Shown here one piece after another: positions 19,161 to 28,861 of a DNA stretch of 64,000 nucleotides. The stretch covers positions 1 to 64,000 of the forward strand of contig NZ_BMKE01000005.1 of assembly GCF_014643915.1 (NCBI RefSeq), in the 5' to 3' direction. This DNA comes from Oceanisphaera marina. GTDB taxonomy: Bacteria > Pseudomonadota > Gammaproteobacteria > Enterobacterales > Aeromonadaceae. Under the pieces are notes generated by a model that worked only from the letters and a program-made list of their open reading frames with translations, was not told where the DNA came from and ran no database searches. Position numbers and translations under genes: made by a program. Positions within the stretch are counted from its first letter, which is position 1. Each line of letters opens with the position of its first letter.

Positions 19161-21089
19161 TTAAACGGTAGCCAGTGCAGGTCGCTGGCGTTGTAGCCAA
19201 TAGCAAGCTGCAATCAGCGCCAGACCCGAGCCAGAGCTGATTGCGCCGGGAATCACCATGGCCAGGCCAGCTGCAAGCATCATGACTCTTTCCTGTAGAG
19301 AGGAAGGACGAATGAAATAACCGATCAGAGCGCTGCTGATGGCCATCATGCCCAGCAGGGCTAATGCCAACGCCATGATCAGTTCCGGCAGGTTTACGTC
19401 CACCATCACTAGTATTGGGTTGTAGACGAACACATAAGGAATGATAAAGGCTCCTATAGCCAGCTTGACTGCGGTTACTCCGGTTTTCATCGGGTTTGCG
19501 CGGGCGATACCGGCACCGGCATAAGCAGCGAGACACACCGGTGGGGTAATATCTGCCACTATGCCGAAATAGAATACGAACAGGTGCACAGAAATGGGTG
19601 CCAGGCCAAACTCGTTGATCAACGCCGGTGCGGCTATGGTCGCCGTCACCACGTAGTTGGCGGTCGTCGGCAGCCCCATACCCAGTATGATACAGGCGAC
19701 CATGGTAAAAATAAGCGCAAGGATCAGAGTGCCATCGGCCAAGTTAATGATACCGGCGGCAAACTTGGAGCCCAGGCCGGTCATGCCGACCACGCCGGCA
19801 ATGATGCCGGCAGTGGCTACGGCGGCGATCACGGGCAAAGCCACTCGTGCGCCTTGTTCAAGTAGCGACAGTAAAGCCCTGGGTGACAGCCGAGTTTCCT
19901 TTTTTACCATGCTGACGATCAGCGCGGCAGCGATGCCAAGCAGTGCTGCTCGCTGGGCGGTAAAACCGACGAGTATGGTGCCGACCACCACCACCAAGGG
20001 AAGCAGCATATAACCCTGTCTCTTGAGCAGACCCAACTTGCTTGGCAGCTGATCTTTGGGAATTCCCAGAATGCCTTGCCTTTTGGCTTCGAAGTGAGCG
20101 CCAATAAAGATGCCACTGAAATAGAGAATGGCGGGAATAATGGCGGCCATCATGATTTCGGCATAAGACACGCCGATATACTCCACCATGATAAAGGCCG
20201 CAGCCCCCATCAGCGGCGGCATGATTTGCCCGCCAGTCGAGGCTGCGGCTTCGCTGGCAGCGGCAAATTCGGGTTTGAATCCGGCCTTTTTCATCATCGG
20301 AATGGTGAAAGAGCCGGAGGCGACGGTATTGCCGACCGAGCTGCCGGAAATCATGCCCTGAAAGGCACTGGCAATGACCGCGGCCTTGGCGCTACCACCG
20401 GTAAAGCGGCCGGTGCAGGCAAAGGCCAGATCATTGAAGAACTGACCTACGCCGGTACGGGTCAGTACTACGCCGAAGAACAGGAACAGGAAGATGAACT
20501 TGGCAGAAATCTGGATGGGAGTACCAAAGATACCACTTTCTCGGAACCACAGGCTGACCGAGACATCAGTCAGTTCAAAGCCGGGGTGAGACAGAATACG
20601 GGTCGGGATAAAGTTACCGAATAAGGCATAGGCGATGGCGAGTGAGGCCACGATAACAATGGGCATGCCCACGGTGCGTCGGGTTGCTTCCAGAACGAAC
20701 AGCACGCCTAAAACCGACATAACCAAGTCAAAGGTCGAATAGCCGGTGACGCGTCCCTGCAGAATTTCGTTGAAAAACAGGATCTTGTAATAGGCGGTGA
20801 AAGTCGCGACGAAGGCGAGGATTACGTCGTACCAGACCACACCATTACGTTTGATGCCATGGCGACTGGCCGGATACAGCAAAAATATCATACCCAAGGC
20901 CAAGCCGAGGTGGACTGCGCCCTGCTTTTGGGTGGGGAGGGTGCCGAAGTATCCGGTGTAGAGGTGAAAGCTGGTCAAGGCGACGGCAAACAGGGTGACT
21001 ACCCATCCCCAACGGCCAATGTTTTTTCTGAAGGCCGACTCTTTGTCGTATTTCTCGAGCAGTGCTTCAGGTGTTTGAGTGTTATCCAT
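19161..21089 (-). CDS. TAXI-type TRAP transporter fused permease (4TM/12TM)
   Basis: Secondary, ion-driven importer subunit of 642 residues in which the small DctQ-like and large DctM-like membrane domains are fused, the form typical of TAXI systems. The N-terminal 170 residues hold about four to six hydrophobic segments; the large domain includes GSSVGNTVASGSFTIPMMKK near 250, TGGQIMPPLMGAAAFIM near 290 and LGMGLPTTANYVV near 470. It lies 69 bases downstream of binding protein copy 2 with which it should be co-transcribed, and ends at a strong hairpin. It may serve both binding proteins. Confidence 0.93.
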   Translation of the reverse strand: MDNTQTPEALLEKYDKESAFRKNIGRWGWVVTLFAVALTSFHLYTGYFGTLPTQKQGAVHLGLALGMIFLLYPASRHGIKRNGVVWYDVILAFVATFTAYYKILFFNEILQGRVTGYSTFDLVMSVLGVLFVLEATRRTVGMPIVIVASLAIAYALFGNFIPTRILSHPGFELTDVSVSLWFRESGIFGTPIQISAKFIFLFLFFGVVLTRTGVGQFFNDLAFACTGRFTGGSAKAAVIASAFQGMISGSSVGNTVASGSFTIPMMKKAGFKPEFAAASEAAASTGGQIMPPLMGAAAFIMVEYIGVSYAEIMMAAIIPAILYFSGIFIGAHFEAKRQGILGIPKDQLPSKLGLLKRQGYMLLPLVVVVGTILVGFTAQRAALLGIAAALIVSMVKKETRLSPRALLSLLEQGARVALPVIAAVATAGIIAGVVGMTGLGSKFAAGIINLADGTLILALIFTMVACIILGMGLPTTANYVVTATIAAPALINEFGLAPISVHLFVFYFGIVADITPPVCLAAYAGAGIARANPMKTGVTAVKLAIGAFIIPYVFVYNPILVMVDVNLPELIMALALALLGMMAISSALIGYFIRPSSLQERVMMLAAGLAMVIPGAISSGSGLALIAACYWLQRQRPALATV

Positions 21090-21158
21090 AGCAGATTTCC
21101 ATTAACCAAATAAAAAGAGGCGGGCACGAATGCCCACCTCAATCCAGACCGGGATCGA

Positions 21159-22157
21159 TTACTTTGTCTTGATGCTCTCGAAAGAAGAGACTTTATTGCT
21201 GGCGCGGCTGACGATCTGAACCACTTCCGGGTAGATCTGGCCGATAAAGGCGGCGTTATCGACCGGAGAACCTTCGAACTCAGCCTTGCCTTCTCGGGCG
21301 TTGCGGGCCGGAACGTGAACCGACATACCCAGATCCATCTTGCCGTCACGGATGCTGACCAGGTTTTCGATGGACGCACTGGTTTCCACGTTGGTGAAGT
21401 TGGCACCAGGGATATTGTTGTTCCAGGTAGTGGCAATTTCGCCACCCAGTGGGTAATAGGTACCGCCCTGGCTGCCGGTACCGAGGATAAACTCATGTTT
21501 GGCGGTGATGTCGCCGAGTTTAGCGACCGGCATATCCACGGTCAGCCCCTTGTCTTCATAAAAACGCTTGGCACCCGGGTGGATTTGAAGAGAATCACTA
21601 CCATTGAGTGCGTGCTCAATGGTTAGAAACTTGGCCTGAGAATGGGTGATCTGGTCGGCCTGGTCGTACATGACCTTGGCCAGCTGATAGCCCATTTCTT
21701 CACTGATAGTATTGGTATTACCCATCATGACCGCGAAGGCGGCGATGGTCTGAACGTCATTTTCCAAGAATTTGTAGCTGTCTTTACTGATGATGAAGCG
21801 GCGATAGTCACTGTTTTTTTCGATTTTATCGACGACTTCGTCAGAGAGGCTCAACATCACCACGTCACCAGAAGAAGCTTGCAGGCTTTCGATGCTGCCA
21901 GCGGGCAACCCCATGATTCCGATGGACATATCGATATTGCCATCCTGCACGCCGTCCAGAGCATCACCAAAACGCTCCTGATAGGCGTTGAAATCGCCTT
22001 CTTCTATGCCGTAGGTACTTAATACCATGCGCGATACTTTCTGGGTGGTGCTGGCGGCGGGACCAATAGCAATATTGGCTTTGCTGCTACCGGCATCACA
22101 GCCGATCAGTGCGGTCGATAGGGTAAGGGTAGCGGCAGCGAGTAGTGTCTTTTTCAT
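21159..22157 (-). CDS. TAXI family TRAP transporter solute-binding lipoprotein, copy 2
   Basis: Receptor of the TRAP system encoded by the next gene. The 332-residue precursor starts MKKTLLAAATLTLSTALIGC with a lipobox cysteine at residue 20. Conserved TAXI blocks are NIAIGPAASTTQKVSRMVL, LGTGSQGGTYYPLGGEIAT near 225 and MDLGMSVHVPARN near 275. It shares roughly half its residues with copy 1 (visual estimate). The frame is open further upstream, but ATG 22,157 has AAGGA at 10 bases and begins the signal peptide. Substrate unknown. Confidence 0.9.
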   Translation of the reverse strand: MKKTLLAAATLTLSTALIGCDAGSSKANIAIGPAASTTQKVSRMVLSTYGIEEGDFNAYQERFGDALDGVQDGNIDMSIGIMGLPAGSIESLQASSGDVVMLSLSDEVVDKIEKNSDYRRFIISKDSYKFLENDVQTIAAFAVMMGNTNTISEEMGYQLAKVMYDQADQITHSQAKFLTIEHALNGSDSLQIHPGAKRFYEDKGLTVDMPVAKLGDITAKHEFILGTGSQGGTYYPLGGEIATTWNNNIPGANFTNVETSASIENLVSIRDGKMDLGMSVHVPARNAREGKAEFEGSPVDNAAFIGQIYPEVVQIVSRASNKVSSFESIKTK

Positions 22158-22420
22158 GGGTTCAATGTCCTTATCAGCCGAGCTCGTTGTCCATTTCATC
22201 GTCAATGTCAGCCGGTGGCTGTTGATGTCTGGCGTGCTTCGACCATGTGTTATCCAAAATGAAGGCGAAGGTTCTACTATTTCCTGACCAAGATCAAATA
22301 AAAACTAGCAACAGATGCATTCTTTTTTATCTTTATTTTTGGTGTTTTATATCAATGTGAATTAAAAAGGTAATATTTTAGATTGTTTTTGTGACTTGAG
22401 TTGGGTTTTTATATCTACCC

Positions 22421-22473
22421 TTGGTCGTGGCTATACGCTCTGTGTGGGAAAAGTGGTATAGCCATCTAACCAA
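22421..22473 (-). terminator. Long hairpin between DUF1338 copy 2 and the TAXI genes
   Basis: TTGG...TGGCTATAC pairs with GTATAGCCA...CCAA around a 19-base loop. It lies 170 bases past the DUF1338 copy 2 stop codon on the minus strand and is followed by an AT-rich stretch (22,280-22,400) that probably holds the promoter for the binding protein and permease. The remainder of the 22,158-22,641 gap shows no gene. Confidence 0.5.
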
Positions 22474-22641
22474 GTCGCCTGTAAACAGTCATTAGGCAAA
22501 TCGGTGACATGAGGAGGACAAAGATGGAGTGTGCCGCTCCAGCATATGTCCCTTTTCATGCCTGTTATGGCCTGTATCATTTCGCTCGAGTAATCGAGCA
22601 TAATCCGAAACCGGGCTGGGCACTGGAGCGCCGACCTGGAA

Positions 22642-24024
22642 TTAAATGGGATTGATGCCAGTAACAAGCGCCTGCAGAACCTGCTGGGCAGAGTCGTCCT
22701 GCAGTTTGGCGTAAAGAGTGAATTCGTCGATAACCGGGCAACCCAGAGCCTGCTCGAAAGCTGCCTGATTGGCATTTTGGGCATAGGCCTGATGCCCACC
22801 ACCTCCCAGGTTGGACTGGAAAATACCGGCGGCGCTGACTGGCAGAAAGTCTTCATAAGTGATGGGCGTAGCCTGTACCAGACCGGCTTTTATCAGGGTC
22901 TCTAGCTCGCCAGGCGCGCCACCCAGTTTGGCCTGCTGGCGACCGGCTTCGGTCAGGTTATAGCGGAAATATCCCAATTCTTGGGTGCGCAAGCTGAGCT
23001 CATCGTCTGGAAAGTCGGCAAAAGCGCTCGTCAGTAGACGCTGATGAGTCTCATTATCGGTTTGAGCAGGAGCTTGTCGTGAACGGGTCAAAAGTTCGTC
23101 GTAGAGGGCGCGCCCCTTGGGAGTGAGCGCCATGCCTCGTTGCTCTATTTCGCCGAAACGAGCGGTATGGGAGTCCGCCTGTTCACCGGCAAAGTGAATT
23201 TCTTCTTCCAGGGCAGTAAAGCTGGTCTGGCGCAGCAATATGGGACAACGACGGCGGGGCGGGCCTTCGATCACCGCCTTGGGATTGATGTTGACGGTGG
23301 GCATCCGTAACTGAACGGTGTCTATGTCCAGTGTTCTTGGTGTCAGGTGATTGATATGCGGGCCGCGAAAGCAGACCACGTCGGCAATCAGACGATGAGC
23401 ATCTTGCAGGGTATGATAGGTCGCGATATCGACAGTGGCGTGCTGATGCCAGCGAAAGGTCTCCAGTACTTCGGCAACAAACTCGTGGGCCTGTTTCGCG
23501 GTCAAGCCACCTTGAACTTCGGCTTGGGCGATTAGTTGTAGAGCCCTGTCGGTGAAGATATTGCGCTGGGAGAGTATCTCGGCTGCGCGTGCTCGTAGAT
23601 CATCCTCTTCAATCAGTTCGAGACGCAGCAACGAGGTGAAAATACGAAATGGATTGCGCCGTAATGAAGCATCATCAACGGGGCGAAAAGCGGTGGAATG
23701 TACAGGTACTCCCGCTTCGGACAAATCGTAATAACTCACAGGGTGCATGCCCATGATGGCGAAGACCCGGCGTAACGTGCTGAGCTCGGCGGCAGTGCCC
23801 ACCCGAATGGCTCCATGACGTTCCAGGCTGAGCCGTTCCAGTTCGCCGTTACTATCCAGTTGCTGCTGCAGGCTGGGTTCACTGGCCAGTGTCTGCTCAT
23901 TAATTTCTGCCACCAGTTGCATCAGGGTGCCGTATTGCGGTACTTCCTGTTGATACATACGGGACATGGATGTGGAGAACAGGGTGCGAATATCGTCTGC
24001 TGGCAAGAAATGTTCGAGAGTCAT
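22642..24024 (-). CDS. DUF1338 (HglS/YdcJ-like) 2-oxoacid dioxygenase-decarboxylase, copy 2
   Basis: Second member of the HglS/YdcJ family in this window, 460 residues. It keeps His70 in LERHGAIRVG, the HINHLTPRTLDID block and GEIEQRG, so the metal site is intact, and it shares long identical stretches with copy 1 such as SRMYQQEVPQY and NPFRIFTSLLRLEL. ATG 24,024 has AAGGA 10 bases upstream, the same start context as copy 1. It stands before the TAXI binding protein copy 2, with a 484-base gap. The family reaction is oxygen-dependent decarboxylation of a 2-oxoacid; the substrate here is unproven. Confidence 0.87.
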   Translation of the reverse strand: MTLEHFLPADDIRTLFSTSMSRMYQQEVPQYGTLMQLVAEINEQTLASEPSLQQQLDSNGELERLSLERHGAIRVGTAAELSTLRRVFAIMGMHPVSYYDLSEAGVPVHSTAFRPVDDASLRRNPFRIFTSLLRLELIEEDDLRARAAEILSQRNIFTDRALQLIAQAEVQGGLTAKQAHEFVAEVLETFRWHQHATVDIATYHTLQDAHRLIADVVCFRGPHINHLTPRTLDIDTVQLRMPTVNINPKAVIEGPPRRRCPILLRQTSFTALEEEIHFAGEQADSHTARFGEIEQRGMALTPKGRALYDELLTRSRQAPAQTDNETHQRLLTSAFADFPDDELSLRTQELGYFRYNLTEAGRQQAKLGGAPGELETLIKAGLVQATPITYEDFLPVSAAGIFQSNLGGGGHQAYAQNANQAAFEQALGCPVIDEFTLYAKLQDDSAQQVLQALVTGINPI

Positions 24025-24111
24025 GGTGGTAATGTCCTTTAACCAAATCAAGGTAATACCCAGAACCTTAATACCACTTCATGAGTCATGACAAACGGCA
24101 ACTGCTCGCGA

Positions 24112-24134
24112 ATCCATTCCAGAAAGGAATGGAT
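24112..24134. promoter_or_regulatory. Perfect palindrome upstream of DUF1338 copy 2
   Basis: ATCCATTCC and GGAATGGAT flank a 5-base spacer, about 90 bases before the DUF1338 copy 2 start codon. The symmetry suits a dimeric repressor or activator site. It could also be part of a terminator for upstream reads, but there is no T run. The regulator is unknown. Confidence 0.4.
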
Positions 24135-24247
24135 GATGGTTGGGGTGAGTCAAATGTGTCGGCTACCGCCAGTTGCATAGATAGGGCTTTGCCACGTTGT
24201 CGGAGGCCATTGTGATTAAGACACCGGCTTTCGATTGATTGCAGCTT

Positions 24248-26083
24248 TCACTCTTCACATTTTTTATTGTTTGCATCAGGATTCAGGGCTTTGGGTACCT
24301 GTTCCAGATGATCGCTTTCAAACAAGGTTTCCAGCTCGGCGCGAGCCTGACGGGCCGTTTGAAAAACCGCGATTTCATCGTCGTATACCTTATGTTGTTC
24401 CCTCAGTACCCGCTCGTCGTGCTCGCGAAAACGGCGCAATCGAGCCTCTATCTGTTCTTCACCCAACCCCAATCCCTGCAGTACACGGCGGCTCATTTCC
24501 ACGCTGGAATGAAAGGTCTCACGCACCGGCATGGCGCCCAAATCCCATAACTTGTGCACATGTTGGCGGTTGCGTGCGCGAGCAATCACCTTCATGTGCG
24601 GGTAGCGCAGGCGAACTGCCTGGGTAATGTGCAGGTTAATATCCGGATCATCGGTCGCGACAATGAAAAACTCTGCCTGTTCGGCTCCGGCGGTGCGCAA
24701 CACGCCCGGGCGCAGCGGATCACCATAATAAATGGCAATATTGTCTATGCTGCGGGTAATGCTGATGGTGTCGACTTCGGTTTCAAAGGCCACAAAGGGA
24801 ACACGTTGGGCCCGCAATACCCGGGCGATAATTTGCCCCATGCGACCCATGCCCACGATAACGGCTCTAGGGTGATGATCGTCCACTTCCTCGTATTCCG
24901 GCGGTACCGTGCGGGCAGGAATGGCCTGTATCAAACGGCGAGACAACAGCAATAATATCAGGGGGGTGAGTGCCATCGACAGGGTGATGGTCATCACCAG
25001 AATGTCGTGTAGCTCATTATCAAACAGGGCATTGTCCCGGGCCAGACCAAACAACACAAAGGCAAACTCCCCCCCGGCTGCCAGTAACAGGCCCAGCTTG
25101 ATGGCGCTTAACGAGTCTAATTTGCCGATCATGCGACCCACCAGCGCCAGCAAGGGTAACTTGAGGGCCAGTAATAACAGCGCCAGCCCAAGAATCATGA
25201 AGGGGTGTGTCAATAACAGGCTCAAATCGGCACTCATGCCCACGCCGATAAAGAACAGGCCCAGCAGCAAACCTTTAAACGGCTCCAGTTGTGACTCCAG
25301 TTCGTGGCGATATTCCGAATCGGCCAGTAACATGCCGGCCAGAAAGGCACCGAGAGCCATGGACACATGGGCCCATTCCATCAACCAGGCCGTGCCCATG
25401 ACCACCAGCAGGGCAGTAGCGGTAGACACTTCCTGCAGGCCGGTTTTGGCCACAATGCGAAATACCGGACGCAACAGATAACGCCCGCCAATCACCACCA
25501 ATCCGATGCTGGCCACAATTTGCAGTAAATGAGCGCCGCCTTCACCTGAGCTGGCCTGAGCCGAGCCCAGGGCGGGCACCAGGGCTATCAAGGGAATGGC
25601 GGCAATATCCTGAAACAACAGGATGGCAAATGCCTGGCGGCCATGGGGACTGCTCATTTCCTTGCGCTCGGCCAGCAGCTGCAGTCCCATAGCGGTAGAT
25701 GACAGCGCCAGACCGAAGCCTAAAATTACGGCCGCCTGCCAGCTCTGACCAAAAATTTGCCAGGCTCCCAGCGCCAGTAACACGCCCGTGAGTATCACCT
25801 GAGCCAGTCCGGCGCCAAAAACGGCACGGCGCATGACCCACAACCGACGTGGCGAAAGTTCCAGACCGATGATGAACATCAGCATCACCACGCCCAGCTC
25901 CGACAACTGGGAAATACTCTCGGGCGCGGTGATCAGGCCCAATACCGAAGGTCCTATCAGTACCCCACCCAACAGGTAGCCGAGCACGGCCCCCAACTTG
26001 AGCCGTTTGGCCAACGGCACCATTAACACAGCCGTCAACAGGAAAATAACGCTGGCATGGAGCAGGCCACCGGTTTCGGACAT
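24248..26083 (-). CDS. KefB/KefC-type potassium-proton antiporter with TrkA-N domain
   Basis: Monovalent cation:proton antiporter (CPA2) of 611 residues. About 12 membrane segments fill residues 1-385 (VLGYLLGGVLIGPSVLGL, MFIIGLELSPRRLW, GAFLAGMLLADSEYRHELES). A Rossmann TrkA-N domain follows, with AVIVGMGRMGQIIARVLR near 395 and a long C-terminal helical tail. In E. coli such proteins are gated by glutathione adducts and protect against electrophiles; no kefF or kefG ancillary gene lies nearby. The start at 26,083 matches the family N-terminus and has GGGAG upstream; an earlier frame opening is ignored. Divergent from yoaA. Confidence 0.88.
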   Translation of the reverse strand: MSETGGLLHASVIFLLTAVLMVPLAKRLKLGAVLGYLLGGVLIGPSVLGLITAPESISQLSELGVVMLMFIIGLELSPRRLWVMRRAVFGAGLAQVILTGVLLALGAWQIFGQSWQAAVILGFGLALSSTAMGLQLLAERKEMSSPHGRQAFAILLFQDIAAIPLIALVPALGSAQASSGEGGAHLLQIVASIGLVVIGGRYLLRPVFRIVAKTGLQEVSTATALLVVMGTAWLMEWAHVSMALGAFLAGMLLADSEYRHELESQLEPFKGLLLGLFFIGVGMSADLSLLLTHPFMILGLALLLLALKLPLLALVGRMIGKLDSLSAIKLGLLLAAGGEFAFVLFGLARDNALFDNELHDILVMTITLSMALTPLILLLLSRRLIQAIPARTVPPEYEEVDDHHPRAVIVGMGRMGQIIARVLRAQRVPFVAFETEVDTISITRSIDNIAIYYGDPLRPGVLRTAGAEQAEFFIVATDDPDINLHITQAVRLRYPHMKVIARARNRQHVHKLWDLGAMPVRETFHSSVEMSRRVLQGLGLGEEQIEARLRRFREHDERVLREQHKVYDDEIAVFQTARQARAELETLFESDHLEQVPKALNPDANNKKCEE

Positions 26084-26222
26084 CATGACTCCCAGGGTGA
26101 GACAACAGGCAAGAAAAAGGCGTCGAGAGTGTCGCACGGCCTTGTTAAAAACGGAATAGTCGACTGCCGTGTTGCGCCGGCTTTTGTTATCATGACGTTT
26201 TTATCGATGAGACTCACCGGCT

Positions 26223-28160
26223 TTGGACGACGACAGCACGCTTTCTGCCCCTCACTCTATTGCGCTTTTTTCCGAGCATGGCCCTTTGGCAAAGGCCATA
26301 GATGGCTTTAAACCCCGCCAGGCCCAGGTTGAAATGGCGGCGGCGGTCGCCCAGGCGTTAACAGATAAAGTCCCTTTGGTGGTAGAGGCGGGTACGGGTA
26401 CCGGTAAAACCTATGCTTATCTGGCTCCTGTGCTGGCGGCTGGCAAAAAGGTGGTGTTAAGCACTGGCTCTCGCAACCTGCAAGAACAGTTGTTTCATCG
26501 CGACCTGCCCACTCTTGTGAAGGCCATGGCCTATCATCACCCCGTGGCCTTGCTGAAGGGCCGAGCCAATTATCTGTGTATCGAGCGCCTTAACCTGCTG
26601 AACGATAGCGTGCCGCATTTGTCTGCCGAGGGGTTGGTTGATTTGCAGCGGGTACGCCGTTTTATGCCCATGACCCACAGCGGCGACATTGGCGATATTC
26701 CCGGCCTGGCCGAGCGCAGCGAAATTCTGCCCCTGGTCACCAGCACCAATGACAATTGTCTGGGGCGCGAGTGCAGTCATTATCAGGATTGCTTTCTGGT
26801 CAAGGCGCGGGCCAACGCCATGGAAGCTCAGGTGGTGGTGGTAAACCATCACCTGTTTTTTGCCGACATGGCGGTGCGTGACACCGGCTTTGGTCAACTG
26901 ATCCCCGAGGCCGACGCCTATATTCTGGATGAAGCCCATCAGCTACCCGATATAGCCGGTCAGTATTTTGGCCAGAGCCAGTCCAGCCGTCAGATATTAG
27001 AGCTGGCGCGGGATTTGCGTCTGGCGCAAAAAGTAGAAGCCAAAGACATGGCGCAGATCAGCAAGGTGGCGGATCAGATTGAGCGTTATGCCCAGGATTT
27101 ACGACTCACCTTTGGTCACGACAGTCAACGCGGCCAGCTCAGGCCCATGCTGGCGCGGCCGGAAGTGGCTCATGGGTTGGCACGACTCAACGAAAGTCTG
27201 GCCTTTTGTTACGATGTGCTCAAGCTGGCGCTGGGGCGGGGCGAGCAGCTGGATCATTGCTTCGAGCGATTGGTGGGGCTGCGTACGCAATTAGAGTCAG
27301 TGACCCGGGTAGCAGAAGACGGTTATTCCTACTGGTTTGATTGCTCCCGCCTGCATATCAGCTTTCACAAAACGCCCTTGTCGGTTGCCGAGCGGTTTGC
27401 CGTCGAGCTGGCCAAAGAATCGGTCAGCTGGATATTTACCTCGGCGACGCTGGCGGTGGGTGACAATTTTGACCACTTTTGCAGCGATATGGGGCTGTCC
27501 CAGCCGCGCACCTTGCAATTGGACAGTCCTTTTGATTACTCTCGCCAATCTCGTTTGTGCGTCCCTCGTTATCTGCCGCCCACCAACGCTCAGGGACGTG
27601 GCCGTAGTCTGGCCGAGTCGCTGATTGGCACGCTGTCGGCGGTGCCCGGCGGGAGCTTTTTTCTGTGCACCAGTTACAAGGTGATGAACGAAGTGGCCGA
27701 GGTGCTGCGCCTTAAGCTGGACAGAGCCATTCTGGTTCAGGGGGAAGACAACAAGGTGCGGTTGCTGGAGCGCTTTAGCCAGGATGGTCATGCTGTGTTG
27801 GTGGCCACCAGCAGCTTTTGGGAAGGGATAGACGTGCGCGGCAATGCGCTGCAATGCGTGGTGATCGACAAATTGCCCTTTAGTGCGCCGGATGACCCCC
27901 TGCTCAGTGCCCGGCTGGATGATTGCCGCCGCCGAGGCGAAGACGGTTTTGCCAAGGTACAGCTGCCCAAAGCCATTATTACCCTTAAGCAGGGAGTGGG
28001 GCGCCTGATCCGGGATGTGGCCGATCACGGTGCCCTGGTGATCACCGATGACCGTTTAGTCAATCGGGCCTATGGCGCCGATTTTATTAACAGTTTACCT
28101 GCCATGCCGCGTACCCGCAGTTTGCAGCAGGTGGCCGAATTTTTATCTACGCTGGAGTAA
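26223..28160 (+). CDS. yoaA: DinG-family ATP-dependent DNA helicase YoaA
   Basis: XPD-like superfamily 2 helicase of 645 residues, close in length to E. coli YoaA. It has Walker A EAGTGTGKTYAYL near 57, an iron-sulphur cluster domain with cysteines in CLGRECSHYQDC near 180, a DEAH box in ILDEAHQLPD near 238, and C-terminal motif VI in QGVGRLIRD near 595. YoaA acts with DNA polymerase III chi in damage tolerance. The start is TTG. It is followed 6 bases later by tsaB, suggesting co-transcription. Confidence 0.92.
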   Translation: MDDDSTLSAPHSIALFSEHGPLAKAIDGFKPRQAQVEMAAAVAQALTDKVPLVVEAGTGTGKTYAYLAPVLAAGKKVVLSTGSRNLQEQLFHRDLPTLVKAMAYHHPVALLKGRANYLCIERLNLLNDSVPHLSAEGLVDLQRVRRFMPMTHSGDIGDIPGLAERSEILPLVTSTNDNCLGRECSHYQDCFLVKARANAMEAQVVVVNHHLFFADMAVRDTGFGQLIPEADAYILDEAHQLPDIAGQYFGQSQSSRQILELARDLRLAQKVEAKDMAQISKVADQIERYAQDLRLTFGHDSQRGQLRPMLARPEVAHGLARLNESLAFCYDVLKLALGRGEQLDHCFERLVGLRTQLESVTRVAEDGYSYWFDCSRLHISFHKTPLSVAERFAVELAKESVSWIFTSATLAVGDNFDHFCSDMGLSQPRTLQLDSPFDYSRQSRLCVPRYLPPTNAQGRGRSLAESLIGTLSAVPGGSFFLCTSYKVMNEVAEVLRLKLDRAILVQGEDNKVRLLERFSQDGHAVLVATSSFWEGIDVRGNALQCVVIDKLPFSAPDDPLLSARLDDCRRRGEDGFAKVQLPKAIITLKQGVGRLIRDVADHGALVITDDRLVNRAYGADFINSLPAMPRTRSLQQVAEFLSTLE

Positions 28161-28166
28161 TACCCC

Positions 28167-28850
28167 ATGACCCGAATACTGGCCATAGATACCGCCACCG
28201 AGGCATGCTCTGCCGCCCTGTGGCAAGACGGTACCGTGTTAAGCCGTTATCAGGTGGCACCACGGGGCCATACGGACCTTATTTTGCCCATGGTTGCCGA
28301 ATTGCTGGCCGAGGGCGAACTGGCGCTCAATCAGCTGGATGGTTTGGCTTTTGGCCGTGGCCCCGGCTCTTTTACCGGGGTGCGCATTACCTTGGGGGTT
28401 GCACAAGGGCTGGCTTTCGGTGCCGACTTGCCTTTGCTGGGCGTGTCCAACTTGCAGGCGCTGGCGCAAGGTGCCCATCGTGTGTGTGGTGCCGAGCAAG
28501 TATTGAGTGCCATTGATGCTCGCATGGGCGAGATATATGTGGGGGGATATGCCATGGCGCAGGGGGTGATGGAAGTGCGCGAGGCCGAACAGGTGATCGC
28601 CCCCGACGCTTTTTTAACGGCTGCCGCCAACCAGCACTGGGCAACGGGCGTCGGCTCGGGCTTTGTCACCTATGCCGAGTTGGCAGCATTGGTAACGAGC
28701 GAATGTGGTGCTTTGCCGTATCCCGATGCCCAGGACTTGCTGCCTCAGGCATTGGCATTATGGCAAGCCGGACAAGGAGTGGATGCCGCCCTGGCTCAAC
28801 CCGTCTATCTTAGAGACAAAGTGACCTGGCAGAAGTTGCCCGGTCGTTAA
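28167..28850 (+). CDS. tsaB: tRNA threonylcarbamoyladenosine biosynthesis protein TsaB
   Basis: ASKHA-fold partner of TsaD in making t6A37 on ANN-decoding tRNAs. The 227 residues begin TRILAIDTATEACSAAL and show GRGPGSFTGVRITLGVAQGL near 66 and DARMGEIYVGGY near 117, hallmarks of TsaB. It directly follows yoaA, an order seen in E. coli as well (tsaB next to yoaA). Confidence 0.95.
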   Translation: MTRILAIDTATEACSAALWQDGTVLSRYQVAPRGHTDLILPMVAELLAEGELALNQLDGLAFGRGPGSFTGVRITLGVAQGLAFGADLPLLGVSNLQALAQGAHRVCGAEQVLSAIDARMGEIYVGGYAMAQGVMEVREAEQVIAPDAFLTAAANQHWATGVGSGFVTYAELAALVTSECGALPYPDAQDLLPQALALWQAGQGVDAALAQPVYLRDKVTWQKLPGR

Positions 28851-28861
28851 CAGGAGCCGAA

